A stretch of DNA of 64,000 nt from Phycisphaera sp. (GCA_025916675.1 CP098402.1:2041205-2105204); one strand, 5' to 3'; shown: positions 43,498-52,852, counted from the first letter of the stretch. Notes: generated from the sequence alone by a model not told the origin. Program-made: numbers and translations.

Positions 43498-44407
43498 CGC
43501 GGGCTCCTTCTTCAACCAGAATACCACAAACGCCCCGGCGATGCAAGGCCATTGGTCTGAGGCGCAGCGCCCGGCATCGGCGCTGCGGCACGCCTGTTGC
43601 ACCATCCGTCCCGCGCGCAGCCCTCGGGATCGCACTCGCCACGCGGGACCGCGCCCGTGCTTGCCGCCATGCCCCGCCCGTGGCATGGCGGCAAGCACCC
43701 GCGGCGCGAGCCGCGACGGCTGCCGCGTGGCGGGCACGGGCTGTCGTGCGCCGCGAGGCAACTGTTTTATCGCGCTCGACACCCGTTTCGTGAGACGAAA
43801 CGGCGCGTTATCCGGGCGTTTGGCCCCGTTCTTGTTGATAAGTTCTGCGAGGGGTTCGGCGTTGGCCGGGCTCCTTGTTCATTGGGTTCGTGTTGTTGGG
43901 GCGTTCTCGAACGCTCGACGCTCTGGCGCAGCCGTCCTCGGCTCCGCCGAGCGGCCAAGGAACAGGAACCCACGATCGACACAACCCGCGTCGGGCGAAG
44001 CCCGCGCATGGCCCCGCCGGCGAGGCGACCCATAAGCCAACCGGAAAGGGCCCCTTCAGAGGCCCTCGGTTGGTGGCCAGGACACCGGCGGCGCCGGGCA
44101 ACCGCCGCTTAGGGCTGCTGCGGTCAGGCCCTGACCCGATTCGCGAGGCCACCCACGCACCGGGCCCGGCCACCAACCAAGGGCCCCCACTCCGTGGGGG
44201 CTACTCCGTAGGGGGTATGGGCCCGGGTGCTGTCGGGCGGCCGTAGTCGGCCGGCGGCACCAGGGCCAAGAACCTCCGCGGAGCGGGGCGGATGATACCG
44301 GACCCTCCGCCCGAGGGCAACACGGGGCCGCCGGGGGACGTATGGTCGATGGAAGGGGAACGCCCCGACCCCAACGCCGATTTCACACCCGGAGCCCACG
44401 CCTCGCC
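43498..44407. other. Gene-free GC-rich stretch with several inverted repeats
   Basis: I see no supported gene in these 910 bases; open frames on both strands lack ribosome-binding sites and recognisable proteins. The region holds several perfect inverted repeats: the 17-base hairpin at 43657-43698, CCGTTTCGT-GAG-ACGAAACGG at 43783-43803, and GCCCCCAC-TCC-GTGGGGGC at 44183-44201. The promoters of the FG-GAP gene (minus) and the PIN-TRAM gene (plus) must lie here. A structured non-coding RNA is possible but unsupported. Confidence 0.45.
43657..43698. repeat. Perfect 17-base inverted repeat (8-base loop)
   Basis: The arm GTGCTTGCCGCCATGCC (43657-43673) is exactly complementary to 43682-43698, with loop CCGCCCGT between them. 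There is no T-tract, so it is not an ordinary intrinsic terminator. It lies 160 bases upstream of the FG-GAP gene start. It might be an extragenic palindromic element or a protein-binding site. Confidence 0.6.
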
Positions 44408-45652
44408 ATGCCGACGAACCTGGACGCCATCGAGAGCCAGCATCGCCAGCGGCACCTGCTGGTCACCATTGTCCGGGTGGGCTTTTTTGCGCTGTTCCTG
44501 ACGGTGGCCACGCTGTTCATCTTGCGCCCTCCGCTGCCCACCGAGCGCGGGAGCGACAACCTCGCCAGCTACTGGTGGATGATCATGATCGGCGCCGCCA
44601 TCATCGGGGCCGTCGCGATCTCGATCGACCTCTTGACCCCGCGCAAGAAGATCGCCACCCTCGTGAGCATCTTCGTGGGCCTCGTGCTGGCCACGGCGGC
44701 CACGCTCATCTTGTGGACCGTGATCGACGTGGTCATCCAGGCCTGGGGCATCGAGGCGCGCGAGCTGATGGCCATGGGCAAGATCCTGCTGGGCATCGGC
44801 CTGGCGTACCTGGCCATCGTCACCGTGCTGCAGACCCAGGACGACCTGCGCTTGGTCATCCCCTACGTCGAGTTCAGCCGGCAGATCCGCGGGCCGCAGC
44901 CCTGGCTGCTGGACAGCAGCGCACTCATCGACGGCCGCGTGGTGGCGATGGCCGAGACGGGGCTCTTCCAGAGCCGGCTGATCGTGGCGCAGTTCGTGCT
45001 CGACGAATTGCAACGCCTGAGCGACAGCCACGACAAGATGAAGCGCAGCCGCGGCCGGGCCGGGCTCGATGCCGTGCGCCGCTTGCAGCGTTCGAGCGCC
45101 ATCGAGGTGAGCGTCGAGGCCGTCACCCAGCACGCCGCCGAGGTCGACCAGGCCCTCATCGAGATGGGCGGCCGCACGCCCGCGACGATCATCACCACCG
45201 ACAGCGGGCTCGAGCGGGCCGCCAACATCCACGGCGTGCGCGTGCTGAACCTGCACACCATCGCCCAGTCGATGCGATCGACCGTGATGCCGGGCGAGCG
45301 CATCGAGGTGAACCTGCTTCGCGCGGGAGAGCAGCAGGGCCAGGCCGTGGGCTACCTCGACGACGGCACGATGATCGTGGCCGAAGACGGCGGCTCGATG
45401 ATCGGCGAGCGGGTGATGCTCACCGTGCGGTCGACCCTGCAAACCTCGGCCGGACGATTGGTCTTCGCGAGGGCGAACGAGGAGAGTTCGGCATCGACCG
45501 AAGGTACAGAAACCCCGGCAGCGCCCAACGGGCAGCACGAGGAAGTCTCCGAGGCCGACACCGCGCCCGAAGCCCAGCCACCGACACTGCGCGCGAGCCC
45601 GCCAGCGCGAGCCCCCGCGCGGCCGCGGACGGGCCGCAATCCGCGACGCTAG
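44408..45652 (+). CDS. PIN-TRAM domain membrane protein (YacL-like)
   Basis: The 414-residue protein has four predicted membrane helices (about 20-40, 54-75, 84-107, 124-142), then a PIN domain starting DSSALIDGRVVAMAETG (about 169) with acidic residues including FVLDELQRL and TIITTDSGLERAA, and a TRAM domain (about 295-355, GERIEVNLLRAGEQQGQAVG). PIN domains are usually Mg-dependent ribonucleases, and TRAM binds RNA. This membrane-bound arrangement matches the YacL family, whose role is not well defined. The tail is Ala/Pro/Arg-rich. Confidence 0.9.
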   Translation: MPTNLDAIESQHRQRHLLVTIVRVGFFALFLTVATLFILRPPLPTERGSDNLASYWWMIMIGAAIIGAVAISIDLLTPRKKIATLVSIFVGLVLATAATLILWTVIDVVIQAWGIEARELMAMGKILLGIGLAYLAIVTVLQTQDDLRLVIPYVEFSRQIRGPQPWLLDSSALIDGRVVAMAETGLFQSRLIVAQFVLDELQRLSDSHDKMKRSRGRAGLDAVRRLQRSSAIEVSVEAVTQHAAEVDQALIEMGGRTPATIITTDSGLERAANIHGVRVLNLHTIAQSMRSTVMPGERIEVNLLRAGEQQGQAVGYLDDGTMIVAEDGGSMIGERVMLTVRSTLQTSAGRLVFARANEESSASTEGTETPAAPNGQHEEVSEADTAPEAQPPTLRASPPARAPARPRTGRNPRR

Positions 45653-45677
45653 CTCTAGCCCAGTCTCAGCACGGGCC

Positions 45678-46475
45678 TCAGCAAGGGTCGTCGAACGCGT
45701 CGAGGTAGCCGAGGAAGTCGAAGATATCGAACACGCCGTCGCCGTTAAAGTCGGCGCGAGGATCCCGGTCGTCGAACAGGGTCTGGTACTGGAGGAAGTC
45801 GAAGATATCGACCCGCCCATCGGCGTTCAGATCGACCCGGCACGAAGTCGTGAATAGGGCCTCGGCGTTGAGACCGGTCATCGCGTCGCCGCCGACAGCG
45901 GCCGAGTTGGCCGAAAACTCGACACTCATGCGATAACGCCCGGGCGAGAGCCTGCCGCCAACAGCCGCGCCGTCGGGCCGGTCCGAAGCTCGCAGCTCAA
46001 CCGCAGAAACAACCCGACCGTCCGAGAGCGTGATGACGCCCTCTCCCTCGACCGCCACACCCACCGTGCCGCCCGTTGCGGCTGCCCCGACGGGCGTGTC
46101 CGCGTCATAACGGGAAGACAGGCTGAAGGGCGTCTCGACCACGACATCGAATACGAGGCTATCGGTGCAGAACGCGGTAGCACGGCCGGCATCGGTTGCG
46201 GTCACTTCGAGGCGAGTCGAAACACCGAAAGCAAACTCCCCCATCGGACCGGCCAGGATGCTGGCCTGGGCCACACTCGCGGGCGGGGATCCCTGGATAA
46301 CTTCGTTCTCGAAAACGCGGTACAAGCGCTCGAACCTGACGCTCTGATCGCCATCCGCGAACGCCGAGATCGAGGCCGCGCGATCCACGGGGTTGATGGG
46401 TTCCTGAGCCAGAAGCGTTTGGCACGACGCGAAAAGCGAGACTGCGGCCAGCCGAACAGCCATGGTCACGGTCAT
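45678..46475 (-). CDS. Secreted protein with C-terminal dockerin-like pair
   Basis: The 265-residue protein begins at the ATG at 46475 with a GGAGG site; the signal peptide is MTVTMAVRLAAVSLFASCQT with likely cleavage near LLAQ. The middle is a beta-rich domain of unknown kind. Between two cysteines near the end are two dockerin-like loops (VDLNADGRVDIFDFLQYQTLF and ADFNGDGVFDIFDFLGY units), ending DDPC. The same Cys-flanked pair occurs in two other proteins in the window, so it is probably a shared sorting or anchoring module. Confidence 0.8.
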   Translation of the reverse strand: MTVTMAVRLAAVSLFASCQTLLAQEPINPVDRAASISAFADGDQSVRFERLYRVFENEVIQGSPPASVAQASILAGPMGEFAFGVSTRLEVTATDAGRATAFCTDSLVFDVVVETPFSLSSRYDADTPVGAAATGGTVGVAVEGEGVITLSDGRVVSAVELRASDRPDGAAVGGRLSPGRYRMSVEFSANSAAVGGDAMTGLNAEALFTTSCRVDLNADGRVDIFDFLQYQTLFDDRDPRADFNGDGVFDIFDFLGYLDAFDDPC

Positions 46476-46605
46476 GATGAGTACCTCCACTGAGAGTCCG
46501 AGGGAACGGAACGCAGAACTCTAACCACCTCACGGCTCCCCCGCCTCCGATTATCGCGCCTGGACGACGAACATTTTGCTCGGAGAGTGTGAAGAAATAC
46601 TCGCC

Positions 46606-49600
46606 ATGGCGGGGCGTGAGCCATCTACCATTCGCGTCCTGATGGGCGGACACTCTACGAACATCCTGGACCAAGCCCGACGCCTATCGCGTGAGCTCGA
46701 TGGTGTCATGCTCGCCGATCGGCGACGGCTTCGGCGTGAGCTGCGCACGCTCCGAGACCAGTTCTCGCACGGCCAGCACGGAGCCAACGCCGATTCTCGG
46801 CTTGCGCAGATTCGCAATCGCATCGAGATGTCCGCCGAACGCCGTAGCAAACGGTTAGCGAACATGCCCACGCCCAGCTTCGACCTCGACCTCCCGGTGC
46901 TCGCCGCCCGAGCCGAGATCGAAGAAGCCGTCCGCGACAACCAGGTCGTCGTCGTCTGCGGCGAGACCGGCTCGGGCAAGACCACCCAGCTCCCCAAGAT
47001 CTGTCTTGGGTTGGGTCGCGGCGCGGGTGGGCTCATCGGGCACACCCAGCCCCGGCGCATCGCGGCCCGAAGCGTGTCGGCACGCATCGCCGACGAATTG
47101 GGCGTTGAACTCGGGGGCCTCGTGGGGTATCAGGTCCGCTTCGACGAACGCCACGGCGAGGACACGGCCGTCAAGGTCATGACCGACGGCGTGCTGCTGG
47201 CCGAGACCCAGCGCGACCGCTGGCTGGACAAGTACGACACCATCATCGTGGACGAAGCGCACGAGCGCAGCCTGAACATCGACTTCCTGCTGGGCTACCT
47301 CAAGCGGCTGATGCCCCGCCGCCCCGACCTGCGCATCATCGTCACCAGCGCAACCATCGATCCCGAGCGCTTCAGCCGGCACTTCGACGACGCGCCGATC
47401 CTTGAGGTGTCGGGCCGTACCTACCCCGTCGAGATGCGCTACGAGCCACCCGGCGTCGACCTCACTGACACGCGCGAGTTGGTGAACGCGACTGTCGACG
47501 CGGTAAATAATGTCTGCCACGAGGGCCAGGGCGACGTGCTCGTGTTCCTGCCCGGCGAGCGCGAGATCCGCGAGGTCGCCAAGAACTTGGAGAAGGGCCG
47601 CCACCAGAATCGCAGCGTGCTGCCCTTGTACTCGCGGCTCTCGGCCGAGGAGCAGAACCGCGTGTTCCGCCCGGGTGCGGGCCGCCGCATCGTTCTGGCC
47701 ACCAATGTTGCCGAAACAAGCATCACCGTGCCGGGCATCCGCTTCGTCGTCGACCCCGGGCTGGCGCGGCTCAACCGCTACAGCCCGCGCACGCGTGTGC
47801 AGCGCCTGCCCATCGAGAACATCAGCCGCGCCTCGGCCGACCAGCGGGCGGGCCGCTGCGGCCGCGTGGGCCCGGGCATCTGCGTGCGTCTCTACGACGA
47901 GAACAGCTACGAGAGCCGCCCGCGATTTACCGACCCGGAGATCGTCCGCACCAATCTGGCCGGCGTGATCCTGCAGATGAAGGCCCTGAAGCTGGGCGAC
48001 ATCGAGGACTTCCCGCTGCTGGAGCGGCCCGATCGCCGGGCCGTGCAGGACGGGCTGCAGACCCTCCGCGAACTGAGCGCCATCGACGAGGAGCAGAAGC
48101 TCACGAAGATTGGGCGTGAACTAGCGAGGCTCCCCATCGATCCGCGCATCGGCCGCATCCTCATCGCCGCCGCGCGCGAAGACTGCCTCAACGAGGTGCT
48201 GGTCATCGCCAGCGCGCTGAGCGTGCAAGACCCGCGCGAGCGTCCCTTCGACCAGCGCGACAAGGCCGACGCCTTGCACGCCGAGTACGACCACCCCGAG
48301 AGCGACTTCCTGGCGTACTGGAACCTCTGGGAGATCGCCCACGGCGGACGCCGGAACATCACCACCGGCCGCCTGGGCAACCTGTGCCGGAGCCGGATGC
48401 TGAGCTTTACGCGCATGCGCGAGTGGATCGACACGCAGAAGCAGCTCCGCGGGCTGATGGTCGAGATGGGCTACCACGTGAACAGCAAGCCCGCAACGTT
48501 CAGCGAGATCCACAAGGCCATCCTGGCCGGCTTCCTCGGCAGCATCGGCAAGAAGGGCGAGAAGAAGGAGTTTCAGGGCGTCGGCCAGAGCTTCGTCATC
48601 CACCCCAGCAGCGCGATCCTCGAAGGTGCCAAACGCAAGGACGCCCCGGCTCTCGACTGGATCGTGTCGGCCGAGCTCGTACGCACGACCAAGCTCTTCG
48701 CCCGCACCTGCGCACGCGTGCGGCCCACATGGATCGAGCAGGTCGCCGGCGACCTGTGCAAGCGCACCTACGACAACCCCCATTTCCGCGCCGGAGCGGG
48801 CAAGGTCTACGCCTTCGAGCGTGTCTCGCTGTTCGGCTTGGAGATCATCGGCCGCCGCCGCGTCGACTACGGCCGTGTAAACCCCGCCGAGGCCCGCGAG
48901 CTCTTCATCCATCATGGCCTGGTCGACGGCCAGCTCAAGACCGACGCCCCCGCACTCGAGGCCAACAAGCAACTCCAGGACGATCTCCGCACGCTCGAAG
49001 ACAAGGCCCGTCGGCGTGACCTGGTCGCCGACATCCAACGCCGCTTCGCGTTCTACGAGAAGCGCCTGCCCGAAGACGTCTGGACCGCCGAGCGATTCGA
49101 GACCTGGCGACGGCAAATGGAGAAGGAAGAACCCGGCCGCCTGGCGATGACCACCGGCGACCTGCTGCTCAGCGACGCCTCGGCCATCACGCCAGAGAAG
49201 TATCCCGACAAGGCCGAAGTCTCGGGCACGCGACTGCCGCTCACGTATCGCTTCGAGCCCGGCGAGGCCGACGACGGCGTGACGGTCAACGTTCCTATCG
49301 AGGCCCTCGGCCGCCTGCGCACGAGCGACCTCGATTGGATGGTGCCGGGCTTGCTCGCCGAACGTGCTCAGGCCATGCTCCGCGCCCTGCCCAAGGCCGT
49401 GCGTCGTAATATTGACGCGAAGGTTGTCGCCCAAGAGTTCGCCGAAGCGCACTCGGAAACCAAGAACGACACCGACCCGCCCATGCTGGCCGAGGCGCTC
49501 GCGTTGCACGTCTCGAAGCTCACCGGCGTCGACACCGACGCGAACGAGCTCGCATCGGCCCCGGTGCCCGAGCACACGCGGCCCAACATTCGAATCATCG

Positions 49601-50628
49601 ATGGCAAGGGCCAGCAACTTGCCGAGAGCCGAGACCTGATGGGCTTGAAAGCTCGCCTGTCGGGTCGCCTGCGCGACGCGCTTCTCAAGGCCGACCGGCG
49701 CTGGCCAGATCGCCGGCACATTACCGCGTGGGACTTCGACAAGCTCCCCGAACAACTCGAGATCCGCCGCCCCGGCGTGCATGTGGTCGCCTATCCCGCC
49801 ATCGTCGATATGGGCGAGAGCGTCCGAACCGCGATGCTCGAGCGCCCCGAAGCCGCGGAAGCGGTCAACCGTCGGGGTGTGCGCCGGCTGATGATGCTCG
49901 CCGCCCGCCGCACCCTCAAGCAGCAGGTCGAGAAGCTCCCCGCGATGGACGGGTTGCTCGCAACCTACGCCGTGCTCGGCACGTCGTCGCAACTCAAGGA
50001 CGATCTGCTCGCCCTCGTCGCCGAAATGGCGTTCATGGAGGGCAAGCCCCTGCCTCGCACGAAGGATGAAATGGACGCGGCGATCGAGGACGGTCTCGGC
50101 GACCTCGGCCAGGCCGCCGATCGAGCGGTCAAACTGGCCGACGAGATCCTCGCCCGTGCCGTCCGCCTCCGCGCGCGCACCGAGGGCAATCTACCACCGC
50201 CCCAACAGCCCGCCGCAGCCGACATCGCCGAGCACGTGTATGCCCTCACGCCGGCCGGCTTCCTCTCATGCACGCCACCGCAATGGCTCGCGCGCCTGCC
50301 GCGTTATCTCGACGCCAACCGCCTCCGCCTCGACAAGCTCCGCGGCACCGCCATCGATCGCGACCACCGCGCGATGGCCGCCATCGCCCACCACGAGCAG
50401 CGTCGCCGCCGCGTACTCGGACTGGGTGCCGACGCCGCCCAGGAGGCCATGGACCGCTGCCCCGCGCTTGCGGAGTATCGCTGGATGTGCGAGGAACTCC
50501 GCGTGTCGACCTACGCCCAGGAACTCGGCGTCGCCGTGCCCGTCAGCGATGCCAAGCTCGAAGCCCTCTGGCGGCGCGTGCTCGAAGACGCAATGGGCGT
50601 GGCGCCGGAACTCGCCACCGTCGCGTAA
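46606..50628 (+). CDS. hrpA: ATP-dependent RNA helicase HrpA (DEAH box, DUF3418)
   Basis: The 1340-residue protein has helicase motif I GETGSGKTTQ, motif Ia TQPRRIAARSVSARIA, the DEAH box (IIVDEAHERSLNIDFLLGYL), motif III SAT, motif V TNVAETSITVPGI and motif VI QRAGRCGRVGPGICVRLY. The winged-helix and OB-fold follow, and the long C-terminal part fits the DUF3418 of bacterial HrpA (SDLDWMVPGLLAERAQAMLR). HrpA unwinds RNA and has been linked to mRNA processing and ribosome-collision rescue. I chose the ATG at 46606; a TTG ten codons earlier is also open. Confidence 0.95.
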   Translation: MAGREPSTIRVLMGGHSTNILDQARRLSRELDGVMLADRRRLRRELRTLRDQFSHGQHGANADSRLAQIRNRIEMSAERRSKRLANMPTPSFDLDLPVLAARAEIEEAVRDNQVVVVCGETGSGKTTQLPKICLGLGRGAGGLIGHTQPRRIAARSVSARIADELGVELGGLVGYQVRFDERHGEDTAVKVMTDGVLLAETQRDRWLDKYDTIIVDEAHERSLNIDFLLGYLKRLMPRRPDLRIIVTSATIDPERFSRHFDDAPILEVSGRTYPVEMRYEPPGVDLTDTRELVNATVDAVNNVCHEGQGDVLVFLPGEREIREVAKNLEKGRHQNRSVLPLYSRLSAEEQNRVFRPGAGRRIVLATNVAETSITVPGIRFVVDPGLARLNRYSPRTRVQRLPIENISRASADQRAGRCGRVGPGICVRLYDENSYESRPRFTDPEIVRTNLAGVILQMKALKLGDIEDFPLLERPDRRAVQDGLQTLRELSAIDEEQKLTKIGRELARLPIDPRIGRILIAAAREDCLNEVLVIASALSVQDPRERPFDQRDKADALHAEYDHPESDFLAYWNLWEIAHGGRRNITTGRLGNLCRSRMLSFTRMREWIDTQKQLRGLMVEMGYHVNSKPATFSEIHKAILAGFLGSIGKKGEKKEFQGVGQSFVIHPSSAILEGAKRKDAPALDWIVSAELVRTTKLFARTCARVRPTWIEQVAGDLCKRTYDNPHFRAGAGKVYAFERVSLFGLEIIGRRRVDYGRVNPAEARELFIHHGLVDGQLKTDAPALEANKQLQDDLRTLEDKARRRDLVADIQRRFAFYEKRLPEDVWTAERFETWRRQMEKEEPGRLAMTTGDLLLSDASAITPEKYPDKAEVSGTRLPLTYRFEPGEADDGVTVNVPIEALGRLRTSDLDWMVPGLLAERAQAMLRALPKAVRRNIDAKVVAQEFAEAHSETKNDTDPPMLAEALALHVSKLTGVDTDANELASAPVPEHTRPNIRIIDGKGQQLAESRDLMGLKARLSGRLRDALLKADRRWPDRRHITAWDFDKLPEQLEIRRPGVHVVAYPAIVDMGESVRTAMLERPEAAEAVNRRGVRRLMMLAARRTLKQQVEKLPAMDGLLATYAVLGTSSQLKDDLLALVAEMAFMEGKPLPRTKDEMDAAIEDGLGDLGQAADRAVKLADEILARAVRLRARTEGNLPPPQQPAAADIAEHVYALTPAGFLSCTPPQWLARLPRYLDANRLRLDKLRGTAIDRDHRAMAAIAHHEQRRRRVLGLGADAAQEAMDRCPALAEYRWMCEELRVSTYAQELGVAVPVSDAKLEALWRRVLEDAMGVAPELATVA

Positions 50629-50637
50629 GATCTTCCC

Positions 50638-50784
50638 ATGGGCCTCGGACTGCGAAAGCTCGCTCGGCAGGCACGCTGCCCGCGCTGCGGGTACCAGCTC
50701 ACCGGGTTAGATCGCCGCGCCACCTGCCCCGAGTGCGGCACCGACGCCACCAGCCGATTGCAACTAAGACGAAAGCGTTGCTAG
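50638..50784 (+). CDS. 48-residue zinc-ribbon protein, ends at in-frame TAG before a membrane domain
   Basis: This short frame encodes a zinc ribbon: RCPRCGYQLTGLDRRATCPE then CG, with two CxxC pairs. It starts 9 bases after hrpA. The TAG at 50782-50784 is followed after two codons, in the same frame, by the ATG of the membrane protein at 50791. The paralogue at 51209 has the same ribbon and membrane helices in one polypeptide, so this is probably the N-terminal part of a gene interrupted by an amber codon, or a true separate small protein. Confidence 0.65.
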   Translation: MGLGLRKLARQARCPRCGYQLTGLDRRATCPECGTDATSRLQLRRKRC

Positions 50785-50790
50785 TCTCGA

Positions 50791-51153
50791 ATGGGATGGC
50801 TTCAGGCCTACTGGGCCATCGCATTCGTTGCGAGCCTGCCGCTGATGACGGCCGCCATCAACATCGTCGCGGCCATGGTCTTCCTGTGGTCGTGGCCCAA
50901 CGGTCCCGGCTGGAGGCATGTTGAAACCGGCGAATTCCCCATCCTCGACATCACGATGGTCCTAACGATGCTGGGCCTGATGGGCTCGGCGCTGCTCTGG
51001 CCGTTCATGGTCCTTTTGCTTGCATGCATCGCGTGGGGCCAGTGGACCGAGCGGCAACTGCGGACCACACCGTGGTCGCTCTGGCTGCTACTCCCGCTGG
51101 CGTTACCGTGCGTGATCTGGGTTGTGATGCATCTCATGATCTTTCCGGACTGA
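50791..51153 (+). CDS. Small polytopic membrane protein, possibly the C-terminal part of the interrupted zinc-ribbon gene
   Basis: The 120-residue protein has three hydrophobic segments (AYWAIAFVASLPLMTAAINI, ITMVLTMLGLMGSALLWPFM and LWLLLPLALPCVIWVVMHL). It is in frame with the zinc-ribbon frame ending 6 bases upstream. There is no clear ribosome-binding site before its ATG, which supports the idea that it was once, or still is by readthrough, part of a longer protein. Confidence 0.6.
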   Translation: MGWLQAYWAIAFVASLPLMTAAINIVAAMVFLWSWPNGPGWRHVETGEFPILDITMVLTMLGLMGSALLWPFMVLLLACIAWGQWTERQLRTTPWSLWLLLPLALPCVIWVVMHLMIFPD

Positions 51154-51208
51154 TCGAAAGCAGCTCTGAGAACCGTTGCGCGAACAACCGCGCAGCACCC
51201 GATGTAGC

Positions 51209-51700
51209 ATGTTCGTGCGGTGCCCGTTCTGCCAGTACGACCTGTCCGGCATCCCGGACGACTACGCCTGCCCCGAGTGTAGCATGGATCCGGGTGATCG
51301 CAACGATCCTACGCGTACACCTGACCGCCAGCTCAAAATTCTCACATGGATCTATGTGTGCCTGTGGATTCCAGTGTGGCTCGCGTTGCCGGTCGCGTTC
51401 CTGTGCGCCGTCCTTGCCTACGGGATGTATGGAATCGACCCGAGCGAGACGGTTGCCTCCGCCTCGGGCCGGTACCCGGGGCTCGATCGTGTCGCGAAAG
51501 TCGCCGGCGCTCTTGCGCTCTACACGTTCCTGCTCTGGTTTGCCGCCTGGCCGCTGGGTGCCACCACGCTCGGTCTTCGCCTCTGGCAACAGCGTCGCGG
51601 CCGCAGGACTCCCGCAGGATTCTGGTGTCTGGCCTTTGGCCCCATCGCGGCCTGCCCGATCGTGTACATCGCAACGCTGATGTTCGTAGTGTCCCCCTGA
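51209..51700 (+). CDS. Zinc-ribbon membrane protein
   Basis: The 163-residue protein begins MFVRCPFCQYDLSGIPDDYA followed by CPECS, a zinc ribbon of the C-x-Y-x-L-x-G type, then three hydrophobic segments (LTWIYVCLWIPVWLALPVAF, ALALYTFLLWFAAWPLGATT, GPIAACPIVYIATLMFVV). I prefer the ATG at 51209 to a TTG at 51176. Such ribbon-plus-helix proteins are frequent in planctomycete genomes; their function is unknown. It ends 9 bases before the convergent asparaginase gene. Confidence 0.75.
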   Translation: MFVRCPFCQYDLSGIPDDYACPECSMDPGDRNDPTRTPDRQLKILTWIYVCLWIPVWLALPVAFLCAVLAYGMYGIDPSETVASASGRYPGLDRVAKVAGALALYTFLLWFAAWPLGATTLGLRLWQQRRGRRTPAGFWCLAFGPIAACPIVYIATLMFVVSP

Positions 51701-51709
51701 GGGGGCACG

Positions 51710-52852
51710 CTACTCGTATACGGAATCGCACTGTTCGATCCGAGCCCCTGCGGCATCACATATCGCAAAACGCCCGCCGGGCCTGATCGATGCCGCCCCG
51801 TACGCCCCATCCTTCCGCACGGCGTACAGCTTCACGTCGAAGTTCACGCGGCCATCTTCCCCGCGCAGCCGCTTCTCCTTCGTGCGGCGGGCGATGTCGC
51901 CGGCAACTTCGAGGCACGCCTCGGTGGGCGTCAATCCCCGTTCCATCGCGCGCACGATCGCGAAGCCGCCGCAGTTCAGGATCACCGCCTCGCCGCGCCC
52001 CGTCGCACCGGCGGCCCCGACCTCGTTGTCGCAATACATCCCCGCTCCGGTGATCGGCGAGTCGCCCACGCGACCGGGGATCTTCCAGCTCAGTCCGCTG
52101 GTCGTCGTGCAACTGGCCAGGTTGCCTTTGCCGTCGACCGCACAGCAGTTGATCGTGCCCGTCGTGTACGGCACGCCGTCCTTCCACTGCACATCGTGGT
52201 CGGCGGCCAGCCGCGACATCTCGTCACCAATCTCGTTCTTGCCGATTGGCCCACGCCCGCGGTTCCTCTCATCGCGCGGGTCCCAGTCGAGCTGGTCGTC
52301 ATCCAGCCAGTCGTCGCGGTCGTTCAGATTCCCCTTCCACCGCAACCACAGCCGCCGCGTGCGATCGGTCATCAGGTCCTCTTCCTTGAACCCGTTGGCC
52401 AGCGCGAACCGCTTCGCGCCCTCGCCCACGATGAGGCAGTGATCGGTGCGCTTGAGCACCAGCAGCGCCACGGCTGCCGGATTCTTGATGCCCTCGATGC
52501 ACGCCACCGCCCCGCTCTTGTGCGTCGGCCCGTGCATCACCGACGCGTCGAGCTGGATCACGCCCTCCTCGTTCGGCAGCCCGCCATACCCCACGCTCAA
52601 ATCATCGGCGTCGTTCTCGACGATCGTCACTCCCGCCACGATCGCGTCGACCGGGTCGGTGCCCTGTGAGATAAGCCGGTACGCCCGCTCGGTCGCCGGC
52701 AATCCGTTCGCACTCGCGATAGCCACCGGGCCGGCGTGCCCATCGCCTCGCATTGGTCTAGGCCTTGCTCGAGCAAGGGCCGCAGGTGAAAGAGCCAGGC
52801 CAACGGAAGTCGCAAGGCCGGCCGAGAGCACGTCGCGTCGGGAAAGTGCCAT
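51710..52852 (-). CDS. Exported asparaginase-2 / aspartylglucosaminidase-like Ntn hydrolase
   Basis: The 380-residue protein starts with a twin-arginine signal (MALSRRDVLSAGLATSVGLA). It belongs to the N-terminal-nucleophile asparaginase family, which self-cleaves to expose a Thr: the probable site is Thr ~233 in TTGTINCCAVDGKGNLASCT, followed by TTSGLSWKIPGRVGDSPITG and GAGMYCDNEVGAAGATGRGE, which form the substrate pocket. The N-terminal half has VGYGGLPNEEGVIQLDAS. It probably cleaves N4-(GlcNAc)-Asn or isoaspartyl bonds outside the cytoplasm. Confidence 0.9.
   Translation of the reverse strand: MALSRRDVLSAGLATSVGLALSPAALARARPRPMRGDGHAGPVAIASANGLPATERAYRLISQGTDPVDAIVAGVTIVENDADDLSVGYGGLPNEEGVIQLDASVMHGPTHKSGAVACIEGIKNPAAVALLVLKRTDHCLIVGEGAKRFALANGFKEEDLMTDRTRRLWLRWKGNLNDRDDWLDDDQLDWDPRDERNRGRGPIGKNEIGDEMSRLAADHDVQWKDGVPYTTGTINCCAVDGKGNLASCTTTSGLSWKIPGRVGDSPITGAGMYCDNEVGAAGATGRGEAVILNCGGFAIVRAMERGLTPTEACLEVAGDIARRTKEKRLRGEDGRVNFDVKLYAVRKDGAYGAASIRPGGRFAICDAAGARIEQCDSVYE

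Noticed and set aside
42028-43560. Plus-strand open frames (154 and 336 residues) across the FG-GAP gene
   Set aside because: They are antisense to regularly repeating FG-GAP blades and merely mirror that periodicity.
43597-44112. 171-residue plus-strand frame in the gene-free region
   Set aside because: No ribosome-binding site, low-complexity Arg/Pro/Gly composition, and frames on the other strand are equally open.
44201-45820. 539-residue open frame antisense to the PIN-TRAM gene
   Set aside because: Covers a clearly coding gene on the other strand and has biased His/Gln/Arg composition typical of a shadow.
29637-46475. Cellulosome-type cohesin-dockerin system
   Set aside because: The loops are dockerin-like, but no cohesin, scaffoldin or cellulase is present in the window.
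48121-49992. 623-residue open frame antisense to hrpA
   Set aside because: Shadow of the helicase gene; no domain similarity and no ribosome-binding site.
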